This document shows, piece after piece, positions 23,601 through 36,500 of a DNA stretch of 64,000 nucleotides (positions are counted from its first letter, which is position 1; each line of letters begins with the position of its first letter). The DNA is from Ixodes scapularis (Eukaryota; Arthropoda; Arachnida; Ixodida; Ixodidae), in the NCBI RefSeq assembly GCF_016920785.2, contig NW_024609837.1, positions 43,526,745 to 43,590,744 on the forward strand, given 5' to 3'. The translations under genes and the position numbers were made by a program. Below the pieces are notes generated by a model that made no database searches, was not told the DNA's origin, and saw only the letters and a list, made by a program, of their open reading frames with translations.

Positions 23601-26600
23601 TGGTGATGCATCTAGTTCAGGGTTTGCTTCGCTGCCTTTAGCGTCAGTTGCAGTTCCGTGCTGCGCTATTCATGGTTTGGCCAAGCACTGGGAAAAACAC
23701 GTGGCGTTGTGTTCGTGTCTGCGGCAGAGAGCATGTTTGGGCTTTGTGCATTTGCATACTTCTAAACCATAACTTGCCTAGATCCTCTTTTATTTTTTTT
23801 AATGGTTTTGTGGTAGTTGTGCTTCGTTAGTGGCGGACTTGATCGTCTCGTTGAATTGCTGTGATGAATGGACTTCGGGTGTTTAACAGATCTCAGGCAG
23901 TTGCGATTGCTCCTGACAGAAACTTGAACCCAAGCCAGAAAGAACAAAGAAAAAAAAAATGTGGAGGTCATTATATCTCAAGGTCTGGACGACATATAGC
24001 TGGGGGTCCTGTTTGTCCGTTTTTGTTGTTCGTAGATGCCTTGTTTTGTCAGAGATTATCTTGCGATTCAACAAAATCTTTTTCTAGTTGGAGGCCTCAT
24101 TCATTACGTATCTATCTATTTCTTAAGTTGTGTCAAGTTCAGTGGTTTAAAGCTAGTCTATCTTGATACGAATACATTTTTATACTTCTTTTTGCGAGCC
24201 ATAGAAACTTAAATTGTGAATGCCGTTCAGTGGTGCAAGCTATACTTTCGTTTTTATGATGTTAAGAAAGAACATTCTTAACATTTCTGGGTACTCGTTA
24301 AAGTACCCAGAAAAAAAAAAGTTGCAAAAAAAGTAATTTAAAAAAATGTCATATTACATCCACCAACATCTAAAGCATTCCCAGAAAGTTCCAATGGTTT
24401 AGACTGGATAGTTACTATTTTTTTATCAATAATTTTCGGTCCACTGATGCTAAAGAAAAGGCAGAGGTTGGAGCACTATGAACGCGTTTTTCTCCGTTTA
24501 ACTTTTTGGCATAAATTTTACTTTAGGAAAACTTGTTTTTTGACGGGGCGAAAAAAAGACTCGCTAATTTTTTTCTTAATTGGAATTTAATGGGAAATGC
24601 AACTGTGGTATACTTTTTTTACTTTGTGGATGTCTTTTATAAAAGATGGTAAGATTTTGTCGACGACATAAAAGGGTAAAAAAAATTTATTCGATTTTTC
24701 ACTGCAATGTTAGCATAAAATAAATTACTTTTTGGATTTTTTTTTTTTTTTTTCACAGTTCACTCTTTAGGCATTTTGCTGCGTATCTAGTGAAGAAAAA
24801 CTCTGGGTTTTACAAAAGATTTCTAACAATAGTTTTTCTAAACAAAGTCAGTGTGTTCCTGATAAAAGCGACTAATTTATTTTACAATTCATGTATGCAG
24901 ATGAAACTTGCACTGCATTTTGCCTTGCAACTGCCACTATATACTGTAAATTTAGTTCACATTAAGCCAAAGGTTCAGACATTGACCCTTTTGGGTAGTT
25001 TCACTCCTTAATGATGAATTCCCTCACCGACAACCGCCCCAAATTTCGTACTCAAAAGGCAAAAAATATAGTTGCGGGTTTCAGTCGTTGTGGCTTTTTA
25101 CTAAACGTCCTGGGAGGACATTTACGCAAAAAGGTCTTTGTTTCGAGGTCCTGCAGTAATTCTCCGCATTGATTTGGAAGTCTGAGTGACGGTTGTGCGG
25201 CGACTTTGCGATTGGTTTCATTCAGTGTTTGACGACTGAGAGTCTGGCACCTGTGGTACGGTGAACGGCTTAGGTTGACCGTACCCTATTCTTGTCTTGA
25301 CTGTCCTATTGTACCTTAAGACATATTGACCGTACCCTACTGCTAGTGATCGTGCCTTGTGCCGTGGAACTTCGTGTTAATTTAGGCTCCTCTTCTTGCC
25401 TCAGGAGGTTGATAAACGAAAGAAGCTCGAAGAAGGCTACAAGCAGGCTGTCTCCGAGGCTAGGTCCCAGCCTGCAGTGGTGCTCGGAGGTCCCGACTAT
25501 GAGGTGGGTCTCGGTAATGATGTAAGTTGCTTCTGCGGGGCTCGTGTTCTTATTTTGAAGTTGGGGCCTTCCTCATTAAAGTACAGTACATTGAAGTTAT
25601 GGATATTGTTAAGCAAAATTGTAGCATGCCTGCAATACTGGTACGGTCATCTAAGTTATTGATGTAGCAAAGAACAATGTTGTAGAGATGTCTTGCTAAA
25701 AAACTGGCATTACTGTAGAGAGGTGGTAGAACTGTGTCTAACATATCTTATTCCTAGGGTTACCCACATTCTGTTTGGTCTAGTTTATAGAGTAACCTTG
25801 GCTTGGGAAGTAGCCATGATTCAATTTTGTGCTCTATATCTTAGAGGTGGTGGCAGCCTCATATAAAAGACGATAACATTTCTTGTGCATGCTGTCATTA
25901 GGTGAGGATACTCAGTGGCGCACGTCATTTCTTCGCCTATACTAGCCGTCCTGGGGGGCACGCTTGCATTTCAGAAAGTAGCCAAATCTTAAAAAGTGAG
26001 CTCCGACTGGACTTGTCCGTTGAAATCGGAGAATGTTTCATTGGCAAGTCCCCAATTAAAATGCAATAGTCCTCTTCAAGCAAGCTGCCATTAGGAAAGG
26101 GGGTATCAACCCAATCAACACCCCTTTGACTGACCTCGAAGCGAGCACGCAGTAACCATTCTTAAGGACGCCCTCACATTGAGGAATTTCCCTTGCACTG
26201 TGTGTAGCAATGCCGGAGCCAACTCCCATGCAGGCAAACCGTTGGGCGTGAAAACCCGGCGTCTTTTAAGAGCGGTCCAACCGGGTTTCAAAAGTCCGCG
26301 CCGTCCCGAGCTCTAGGGGTACCCTCGTCACCGAACATTAAACGCAACCTGTCGGAGTCTTGTTAGCCATCGTTTGTTTAGATTACCGTAATGTCCGGAG
26401 AGACTGCCCTCCCGAAAGCAAGAGCAAAGGGGACGAAAACGAGGGGTAAACTAACTTTCGGTCTGTGATCGCGAAAAACTATTATGAAAAATGCTGTTTT
26501 CGTGTTCAGACCTGCCAAACTTGTTTTCTCACATTGAGGGGCGACGGAGCATAGATAACCGTCCTTCTTGGTCGGCAATGTTTGCTTGTCTCCCACCGTA

Positions 26601-29600
26601 GCTAACCAACCCTGTTTTGGCCGAGGTCACTACTGGTCGGGACACTGCAATTATTAAAAATAAGCTATCTTTCCGTGTTTTCCAACATATACAGTAAAAC
26701 CCATTTACAACGAACCCACGTACAGCGAATTATTGGCGATATCAAACTCACGAAAGATTTAAATAAAAATGCATGTAAAAAGTATGTTTTATAACGAACA
26801 ACATATTGGTTATATCTAACTTTTCACCCCCGGGAAGGCTTCCGAAAACGCGAAAACAATCGTCTTCTAGCCCGTCCCGTCCACCAAAAAAGAAGTAGGA
26901 AAGAACAAAAATTCCAAAAACTCAAGTTGCGAACCAAATTCAGCGAAAAGAATTGTAACTCAGAAAGGGGAAAAGCTAAAAAAAAAAAAAATACACTGCA
27001 CGCACGCACAGAAAGAAAAAAATCTTTCCACCCCAAAGCGTTGGACCATGAAGAGAAGCGACTCAAAAAAAAGACAAGATTTAAAAAAAAAAAAATCTAC
27101 GCGGCATGCAAAAAAAAAAAACAACAAAAAAAAAAAAAACTTTTTAGCACGTTGTTACAAGGCGGAAGGAAGAGGTGAGAAAGAAAGAGTAGGCTCTCGC
27201 CTTACAAGGAACTCATCGTGGAAGTTCGTTGTAAATGTTTATTTTTTTTTTGCTATATCGAACTACTTGCTATATCGAACTGATTGTAGCGCTTCCTGCT
27301 GTTCATTATAAATGGGTTTGACTGTATATAAAGAAAAAAAGCAAATTGTGTTAAAAATAGGGTGTATTATCTTTTGGGAAATTATGGTAGTGAGTTTGTT
27401 TAGGTAAGGCGACTCCTGGATTGAGTTATGTCCCAATAAAAGCTTTCGAGCAAGAGGGGAGGGGACGTGGCGCCTGTTTGCGAGGTTTCCGTCGTGTCCT
27501 GCAAGCCTAACCCGACGTGGACTTTTGCAGGAGGGACCGCACAGCATGATCAATGAAGAAGAGTTCTACGACGCCATTGACGCTGCCCTGGACCGCAACG
27601 AGCAGCAGGAGGAGGAACGGGTGGGGGCAAGTTTGCCGGGACCCTTGGGGTTTCCGGTGTACTTCTGTCTCTTGTGCATGCGATCTGCCTGCAAAGGCTG
27701 CACTTGCCACTTAAAGTAGAATCTCAATGATACGTATCTTGCGGGATTGCGAAAAATATTTATATAATTCGAACTTCGTATGAACGAAAAACAAGTCACA
27801 AAAGTACATGAAAGCAAAGCGGGAGGTACTTGCCGTTTATTGGTCACACTCCCAGCCAAAAAAGGCAGTAATGTTCTTTTTTTCAATATCACCCAGGAGA
27901 CAGTTTTGCAACGTGTAAAAACGTTCCAAAACGCCTTTGCCAAATCCTTGCGTTTTCTTTTAGGGTCCTTGTCCTCTTTCTTCAGAACTTCCGGCTTCTC
28001 TGTGAAGGACAGCGATTTTCTCTTGCGAGACATGTTAAATCAGGTCACAAGTCTACGCTGGACAGACGATGCAGAATGAGGGATATCCTCCCGCAAGTTT
28101 ATTGATGAAAATCGCACGGAGTTCTACAGACGTGCACATACGCGTGCTAACAAAGGATGCTTGCTTGTTGACATTGACGTCATCAACGCCGATTCCGAAT
28201 GTCAGTTCTGGTGTCACTCGAGTGACTGAGAGTTGCTAAAACCCCTAAAACCCGTTTTAAAGCAGCAACCCTGGAGTAGGTGAATGCGAGTTACTCAAGC
28301 AATCTGCATTTTAATCACGTGACAACACAGATAGCGCGGCAACGGTAGACGTGGGTATGTTTTCGAGTTTTGGAACGCAGCCGCGAATATTATGATTGGG
28401 GCGCGTATGTAGAAAGTACGGCAAGAAAAATAACGCAAAATTGGCGGCTACGGTTGTTGGAGCCAAGTGATGCCGCCCAAAAAGACGTGTAAACATTTTC
28501 GATCATTGTTTATATGATCCACCGTGGCCCGATGAAGCATTCGGAGTATCCCGAAACGTAATACATTAGTGTTAAGGGACTTTGGCCGGGGATTTTGAAA
28601 AATTTGTATTATCCCGAAATTCGGATGAACTGGGATCATATCATCGAGATTCTACTGTAATAGCTTTAGTAAGCGTTCCCGCCGCGGAAACATACGTGTG
28701 GCTAAGATGCATTCCACAGGTTCGAGATTATGATTCGTCGTGGTTCAGAATTGAGCGAGACACAGACAAAGTTTATGGGCAGGCTGGAATAGCACTGGAG
28801 GGGTAGCGCACCTTGTTTTCCTGTGTTAACCTGTTTGGGTCAACGCGGAGCGCAAGTTTGTCTGCTTCTTTTGCAGGCATTGCGGTGACGTCGGAACGCC
28901 AAGCTCAGATTGTCTCTGATTGAAGGATAGTGGGTAGACCTCAAAGCAAGCTGCCTTAAGGTCTACCCCAGGGTTTAAGATAGACAGGTGGGGAAGCGAG
29001 AGCCAAATGAGCGACCGGATTGTGTCCCCCTCGGTTTTCTCTTTTTCTGTGGCGCCATCTATGTGGAGCACCGCGAACTCTCACTCCGGGTGGGCGACCG
29101 GTGGCGACCGGCTAAACTGACGGAGATGATTTCTCTTGGATTTTCAATGAAGGAATGTCGTGCTCTCGGTTTATTTTGCGCACTCTCCCATAAAGTTCCA
29201 TGCAAATTCGAATCTGATTTTTTTCCTCTCGCCGCAGCGCCATCTGTCGCAAATCGGGGGTACCCGCAAGCAGACGAGTACACAATCCGGTCACGGCGTT
29301 GCGGTAGGCTTCTATGGGCAGTTTCCCCACCTGTCTATCTTACACCCTGGTCTACCCCCTATCCTTCAATCGGAGCTCGGCATTCTGAAGTCACCACTAT
29401 CCTTCAATCGAAGCCAATCAGAGCTCGGCTTCCTGACGTCACCACAACCCCTGCAAAAGAAGCAGACAGTGTTGCGCTCCGGAGTGCAACGAAATGCTTG
29501 TGTCACTTTTGGACCACCTTATTTTCCAGTCTATACAAATCGCAGCCGCCTATAAATGGCCGTTTCTCTTCTTTTTTTTTTTTTAATGTTGGTATATAAG

Positions 29601-30039
29601 TTGCACTTTTGTACATGTATGTCGCACTTGCATATTAGTACGGTCAGAGTGGCAAAACTGCGTTGTTAAGCCTGCATATGTATAATAGCGTGATCGCTAT
29701 ATATGCGCAAGCGGGATCCAGTATATTCTCACCAACAAATCTTGCGAGAAACATAAATAACGCTTGTGGCAAATTTACAGATATAAAAAAAGGCATACAA
29801 GATGCACCGACAGAAATTTATGGAAAAATAAATGTGACTTGTATGTTGGAAATTATGGTAATTGTGTCACAGTGCACATATATACTTAGAAGAAGAAAAA
29901 AAAAACGTGCAAAACACTGACGGAGATTGTTCAGAAAAAAAAAAGTGAGTTGTACATTGGAAAATGCGGCAATTGTGTCACATAGTGCACATTGCTACAG
30001 ATCCGACATCTGTGCAGCCGATATGCACGTTCGAAAAGA

Positions 30040-30070
<31 letters not shown>

Positions 30071-30559
30071 TCTGACTCGTTTACATTGTTTTCTAGTCGA
30101 AGTTTCTTTTCTTTTTTTTTATATACGTACTATACTTTGTTGCTCTACTTCGAAATTGATGAGTCCTATTTTTCATGCAGCGTCAGATCAAGAACAGGGT
30201 ACGAGAACTGCTACGTCCATCGTCTGTGGCTTCCCAGCATCCTCTTTGGAGCGAGGTAGGCTCTCATTTGTTTAACTGGGGTGCTCGTATGTTCAGGTTC
30301 ATGGTCACCGTTGCGCTTGTCTCGAACCATGATCCCACTAAACCATTCCCCGCTTGTATGTCATTCGATGAACCGAATTCATGCTCAATGGAACAGTTCC
30401 ATTCGGTATTGAAACAAAAGTGCATGCAGTGCGTTCTCTTATATTCTCACTCATTTCCACGAGTGATCCGCTGTCAAGATGTTTTAGAAATGGGTATGGT
30501 ACAGCTCGAGCGAACGGGACATGATTGCAGTGAAACAAGGAAGCAGAACTGAGACCGCC

Positions 30560-30590
<31 letters not shown>

Positions 30591-33500
30591 AGAAGCTGCA
30601 CGTGCAAGTTGACACACTGTTGCCTCACGTACGGCAAGTTTGACCCTAATCGCCACGAGATCGAACTTCATCAGCAATGTGTGGATAGAAAGACGACTGC
30701 CCCATAGGCTATCTGTGGTCGCGGCCAAGAATATGCGGAATATTGCATTTATTTCCTCGTACAGTATCATTGTGGAAGCAATTTTAACGGAAAATGGTCC
30801 GATACTGTTTATCGCTTCAGTGCAATACCTATTGCACCGAGGTGAAGGTCAGTTTTCACTGATGTCCAGCAGCCGGCACGCTGAAGATTGAGTGGGTCTC
30901 AAAGTTGAGATCTGCAAAGGAGCCTTCGATTCACACGATGGTTTGCTCTAAACATTTTACCGAAGAAGACTTCAAACCAACGATTAATGACGACCGAAGT
31001 AAGTGGAAAAAGAAAACTGTTTACATAAGTGTCACAAGTGGCCCAAGGAAGAGTATGCGTAAAGCGTGCACGTTAATACTCGCTCGCTGCTGGTCAGTGT
31101 GATTTTTTAATGTGGGCTCTTCTGCTGCGGTATTTTTAGAAAGGATGCGAATGCCACAAAGTTATTACTGTGTGAAAATCCGACTTTCGAAACAATGTGG
31201 GATTGTCACTCCTTTGAGCCCCCCTACACTATGACACAGTAAAGGAGACATAGACTGCAGTGGAAGTGACTTGCTCAGTCAGTGTCTGTGTGTGTGTTGG
31301 ATGCACCTGATCAATTTACTTGAAGTTCGGTTGGAAGTATGCAGTACATAGCTCTGATGGCAACTGGTCAATCTACCGAAGGAGCAACAGGGACTATTAA
31401 GCCTAATCAATTGCTTGTTTACACTCCATGAATTTTGCTTACCCTCCGCGTGACGAAGGCTTCGTGCCACTTTGCTTGAAAAACTAATTTTTAGCGGCAA
31501 ATCACGCTACATGAAAACGGCATGATTATATCTAAGGTTAACAGGTCACCAAAGGACATGGGTGCCATGTATAGAGCTCGAGCCATTGTTTTCCTGAAGT
31601 GACTGCATCGCCTACTGCAAAACCCTTTGCAAGCCCTCAATTTTCGAGAATTACAAAAGTAGCAAAAAATAAAGGCACGCATACCTCTCTTGTATGGAGG
31701 CCAGAATTCAAGTCTATAGGATTTGTGAGAGTTAGCAGCCGCGAATAGGTTCCTATGCCTAGTTTGCGAATAATTGGGACTGCAAAAATAGAAGCGTTTA
31801 AACAATCGAGTGGACTAGCGTGCGATTCTCTCAAAGACGTTTCTGGTGGTTGGAGTTGCAAATAACAGTTAGCCGGCAGGGCAAGTGCATGAAAGTTCAT
31901 TAGTCGTGGCACCGTTCGTGAGTTGCAAATCCACAGTGTGGGGATCCTTGCCGAGTTCCAACGACTGCAGCACATAACTCTGCACGTGTACGCTCTTCGA
32001 CGTGGTCGTTGGGGCCACAACGCTGCACTCAATAATGTGCCCGGCATTCACAAGTTGTACGACTTTGACAAGGCACTGGTTGCTGTCGGCAGTGTACTCA
32101 ATGATAGTATGCAATGGCACTGAAACTGAAACAAAGAACCGCATCACAACACCAACCACAGTAGCAACACTATAAAGGCCCGTTCACACTCTTGCGACCG
32201 AGTACGACTGAGAGAGACGAGATCTCTTACAACTTCTTAAATGTTTTTAGAATGAGGGAACACACTGACATTGTGGCCCCATCTATGCGGTGACCCTGGA
32301 ACTGCATTTCACAAGAGCGAAGGTTTTGCAGGATTTTCGAGGTCAAATGTGCGTAATACCCATAGAAAGGCTCGTTTATAACATTGTCAAAAGTTTTTCG
32401 AGCCAACAAAGAAAGGATAATGCTCGAGAAATAAAAAAAAATATGCCGGACCGCCGAGTTTACACTGCTTCTCAATAGATGGCGCCAGTGTGTTTTCTGG
32501 TTTAACAAGTTTTAAGGAACCCAGGTTTAAGAGGTCGCAAGCAGTCGCAAGAGTGTGAACGGGCCTTAAAGGTATCCGGCATGGCATTCCTTGCCTTCGC
32601 GTATTTCCATGCTCGTGAAACGATACAATCTTTTCGAAAAAACAAGCCTTCGTCGTCGTGAGGATCCATGCTTTATCGTGTGCTGAGAGCAGACAACGTG
32701 CGGCAGTATCCACACTCGTAGTGCTTCCAACATCGACCGCACGGTGGCGACTCTGTTCGATCTCGAGGCAAAAAGGCTGGTTCACACATCTACGCTGGTT
32801 GTGTTCGCTTGCAACCGTAACGGCAGTCACCGGAAGAAGTGTTTGCCATGCACAGCAATGGCAAGTGATGCAAGGGGTAGCTTCGCAAAGCAATCCATGG
32901 GTCACGGTTGCAGTGTTTTGGTCGCATGCAACCGAAACGACCGTAACGAACGCAAACATTGCAAATGTGTGAACCGACCTAAACTGTCGCTGGTCGTTGG
33001 CTGTACTCTGTGGGTCGTGTTTTGATGGTTCGTTACAACTAGGATCGTGCAGATGTCGTCTCGATTTGGCCGAAGCTGGCACACATTTTGCACTCGATAC
33101 ATAATGCCGGCAACACCGCTCCTAATCGAGAGGAAAATTGGCGAGTCCTTCGCAGGGGGGGGGAGAGAGGGGAAAAGGTGGGGGGTGATGTTTTTAGTTT
33201 TTTTTGTCCACTTCCCTGAAGGTCATCCTGGGGATATCCTGCACTGCTTGGTGATAGTTACAGAAATGCAGAGGGGATGAGCAACTGGCTAATTGGCTTA
33301 GAGGGGCAAGGGTAGGAATCACCCTTTTGGTTTGTAGGCAAGGTGGCACGAGCTACTGCCCATTAATAAAGGGTACAAGTTACAACCATTAGCATGGGAG
33401 CCGTGTATAGGGAGAGTTTGGTCAATGGGAGGTGCGGGCAGAGCCCAGGCGTGCACCAGTCTCGGAAAGAGAGCTTGGCATGCTCTCTTGACCAACTAGA

Positions 33501-36500
33501 AGCAAAAAAAAAATCCCCTAGCGGTGGTAGCGCCAAACAGGTCTGATCAAAGGTATATGTTTGTATATAGTTCTAATAAGCGCGTAAGAGTGAAGTGTAG
33601 CAACTTTTTGTGGTTGAAAATACGGTGCACGTGATGTTTCGATCATGATCATGTAGAAAGATGTAAGAAACTAATGTGCCGCTCAACTCTGTTTTGCTCG
33701 GACAGAGTGTGACCGCTCGGACGGCAAATTCCCGGCCCTTGCTAGTCGCGCTCTTCCACCATCATTTTGGATGAGCGTGATTGAAACGTCACGTGTGCCA
33801 TATTTTCAGTCACCGAGAGTTACTCCGATGCACTTGTCAGGTTTGTTTCTCACGACCACCGCCAGGGTATTATTTCTGGCTTCTGGTTGGTCACATTCGA
33901 ATTTCTCAAGACGTCCTGGAACACGCCCAGCTCACTTTCGGCCAATGGCGACTCCCCATTTGTCTCCTATATTTTCCAACGAATGGCCAAACTCTCTACA
34001 CATACGGCTCTGATTAGCATCCATACATCCATCCATCCAACTTGAATGCAGAATATGCCGTTTTCGAGGAGCTTGTGAGAATGGATGAGAGTGTTTGTCG
34101 CTCCTGTTGCAGGTGGAGGCGGTGACGATGGAGCAGCTCCGCTACGCCAAGATGGGGGTGGGGGAGGGGGGCTGGCAGCTGTTTGCCGAGGACGGGGAGA
34201 TGAAGATGTACCGGCGAGAGGTGGAGGAGGCCGGTGTGGTGTGCGACCCGCTCAAGGCCGTCCACGTGGTCAGGGGGGTCACCGGCAGGGAGGTGTGCCA
34301 CTACTTCTTCAGCCCAGAAGTCCGCTTCGACTGGGAGAGTGAGTGTTGCCCCACCCTTGCCCTGTTCTGTCTCCTTGGATTGGATTGGCCGGAGGGTTTG
34401 ACTGGGAGAGCGAGTGCCGCACTGGTCTGTATGCCCGGGTTGGATTGGGGTAAGGGTTTGGCTGGGAGAGTGTCTTGGACTGAACTGATGTGGAGGCGAC
34501 GTGACTTGACAAAATCGTCAAGTCGTTTCATCTCAAGGATACTATTTTTAATTAACTTTCTAGTTAATGAAGATAAACCTGGTTCCAATTAGAAAGTTGC
34601 TGAGCGTCATCGAAAACCGCTAAATTATTCAATTTTAGAAACTACGCAGGGGGTTCGCAAAAGTTACGACATGCGCAAAAGTTACGACTTGCGCAACAGG
34701 TGCAAGGCTGGTGGTGCACAAACGAAATTGACTATATGTTTACTTTCACTAATTAAAAAGCTAATAACAGATTTTAGGTAATGAAGCGACTTGTGATGTT
34801 TTGCTCCTATAAATAGACTCACTCATTCAAACTCCATGAAGCCACAAATTTTGTTTGAATTATCGGAAATTTAATTACCAGAAATTTATCTAAATCCGAT
34901 GCAAGATAAAATTTATTTGTTATATGGATGACTACACATACAAAGCAGATGTATGATGATTTCCTATACAAAGGCCCATCGATCCTAAGCAGGTATGCCA
35001 CACATGAAACGATGGAATTGAAGTTGAATGCCCCGCATGTAATAAGCCCCATAGACCCTGGTTAATTGATTTTCATTGGGCTTGTGTAGTACAAACTGGT
35101 GGACGCGTAAGAGTGTTGCTTCTCCAACCGTGTGACGAGCAGCGACCTTGGAGAACATGGAGGTGCTGGAGGTGGTGGAGCCCCTGACTGTCATCGTGCA
35201 CCAGATCCACAAGCGGGTGTGGCCGGCCACCCAGCGGGACGCCCTGTTCTGGTCCCACATGGCCCGGGCCCCCAACGTGGAGGACCCCGACGCGCACGAC
35301 GTCTGGATCGTCTGCAACCACTCGTGCGACACCCCGCCTGTGCCTGTGAGTCTACCTCACCATCCTGAGAGAGCCCGCCTAAAATCGATAGCAAATCGGA
35401 TGAAAATAAGGGGTAGGTAGGCTTACTTTTGGTGTGTCATAAAAAAAATGAAGTTAAAATAAATGCTAGTTTTAATTTTTGTGACCCTCGAAACTTGTGA
35501 TTGCAGGACTACTGTCCTTCCTAGTCGGCAATGTTCGACTAGAAGTGGGCTATCTTTCAGCATTTCTTTCAAAAATGGCAAATTGGGCCAAAAATGGAGA
35601 GGGTCTAGCTTTTGGGGATATTACGGTACTCTTGCTCGGAAGCATGCTGTTCAAAACGCGTCTCTACAGTTGAAGGGGCAGTGCAACGAGTTTTAATTCA
35701 GATATTGCTCGGAACGAATCCCAAACGTTTGTAACCTATGAAACACGCATTAGTTTTTCTCCTCGCGCAATACAGTGGAACCTCGATTATGCGACATTCC
35801 GCATTTTATGACGAATTTTCCCGGTCTCGACAAACTCCTTATAGAAATAGTGTATTAAAAGTTCAGTTTACACAACGCGCGATTTTACGTGTCCCGCGTC
35901 ATACGACGTTCCGGCGGGAAACGCGCCACGAATTCAACAGCTGCATGAGGAGGGGGGGGCAGCGGCACGGCAACGCAAAAGGCTTCTGCGCGCCGTTTCA
36001 TAGGGTATAAAAACACGTCGCCGGCAGCCCTAGACAGTTGCAGCGCCAGGAGGGAGCAGGAGACTGCGCTTTCCCCTCTCCTCCCCGGGTTGTGAAATGC
36101 CTCGGCGTTTTCGCGTTGCATCCATGCTCCGCTCATTCCATCGTTCTCTCGTCTCGTTTACCCTTGTTCTCCTCTGAGCGCAACTTTCTCCAACTCGTTT
36201 CTTCTCCCAGGATAGAACACGTTTCCACTGGTTCCTGCTGCTCTGCTTTCGGAAAGCATGAAAAGCGATAAGCGTCGCGATCGTGCACGCTGGCAAACAA
36301 TGTTTGTTTGTTTGCGAGGGTATGCAAACTGTTTTGACGGTTTGTTTGCACCCACGACGGCGTCACTAGTCTGCTTCCAGAGCTTGCGGCCTTTGAAAGG
36401 AAGCTATTGTTGCGTGACCTAAAGTCTAGCAGGCAATGACTGATTTCTTATGAGGTAAGAATAAAGTTACTTGCGCCTTTACCGCACAATTCTACGGTTT

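Noticed and set aside
32387..33082. 231-codon open frame on the minus strand
   Set aside because: It runs across two MITEs and unique DNA, has no domain signature and is explained by GC-rich repeat sequence.
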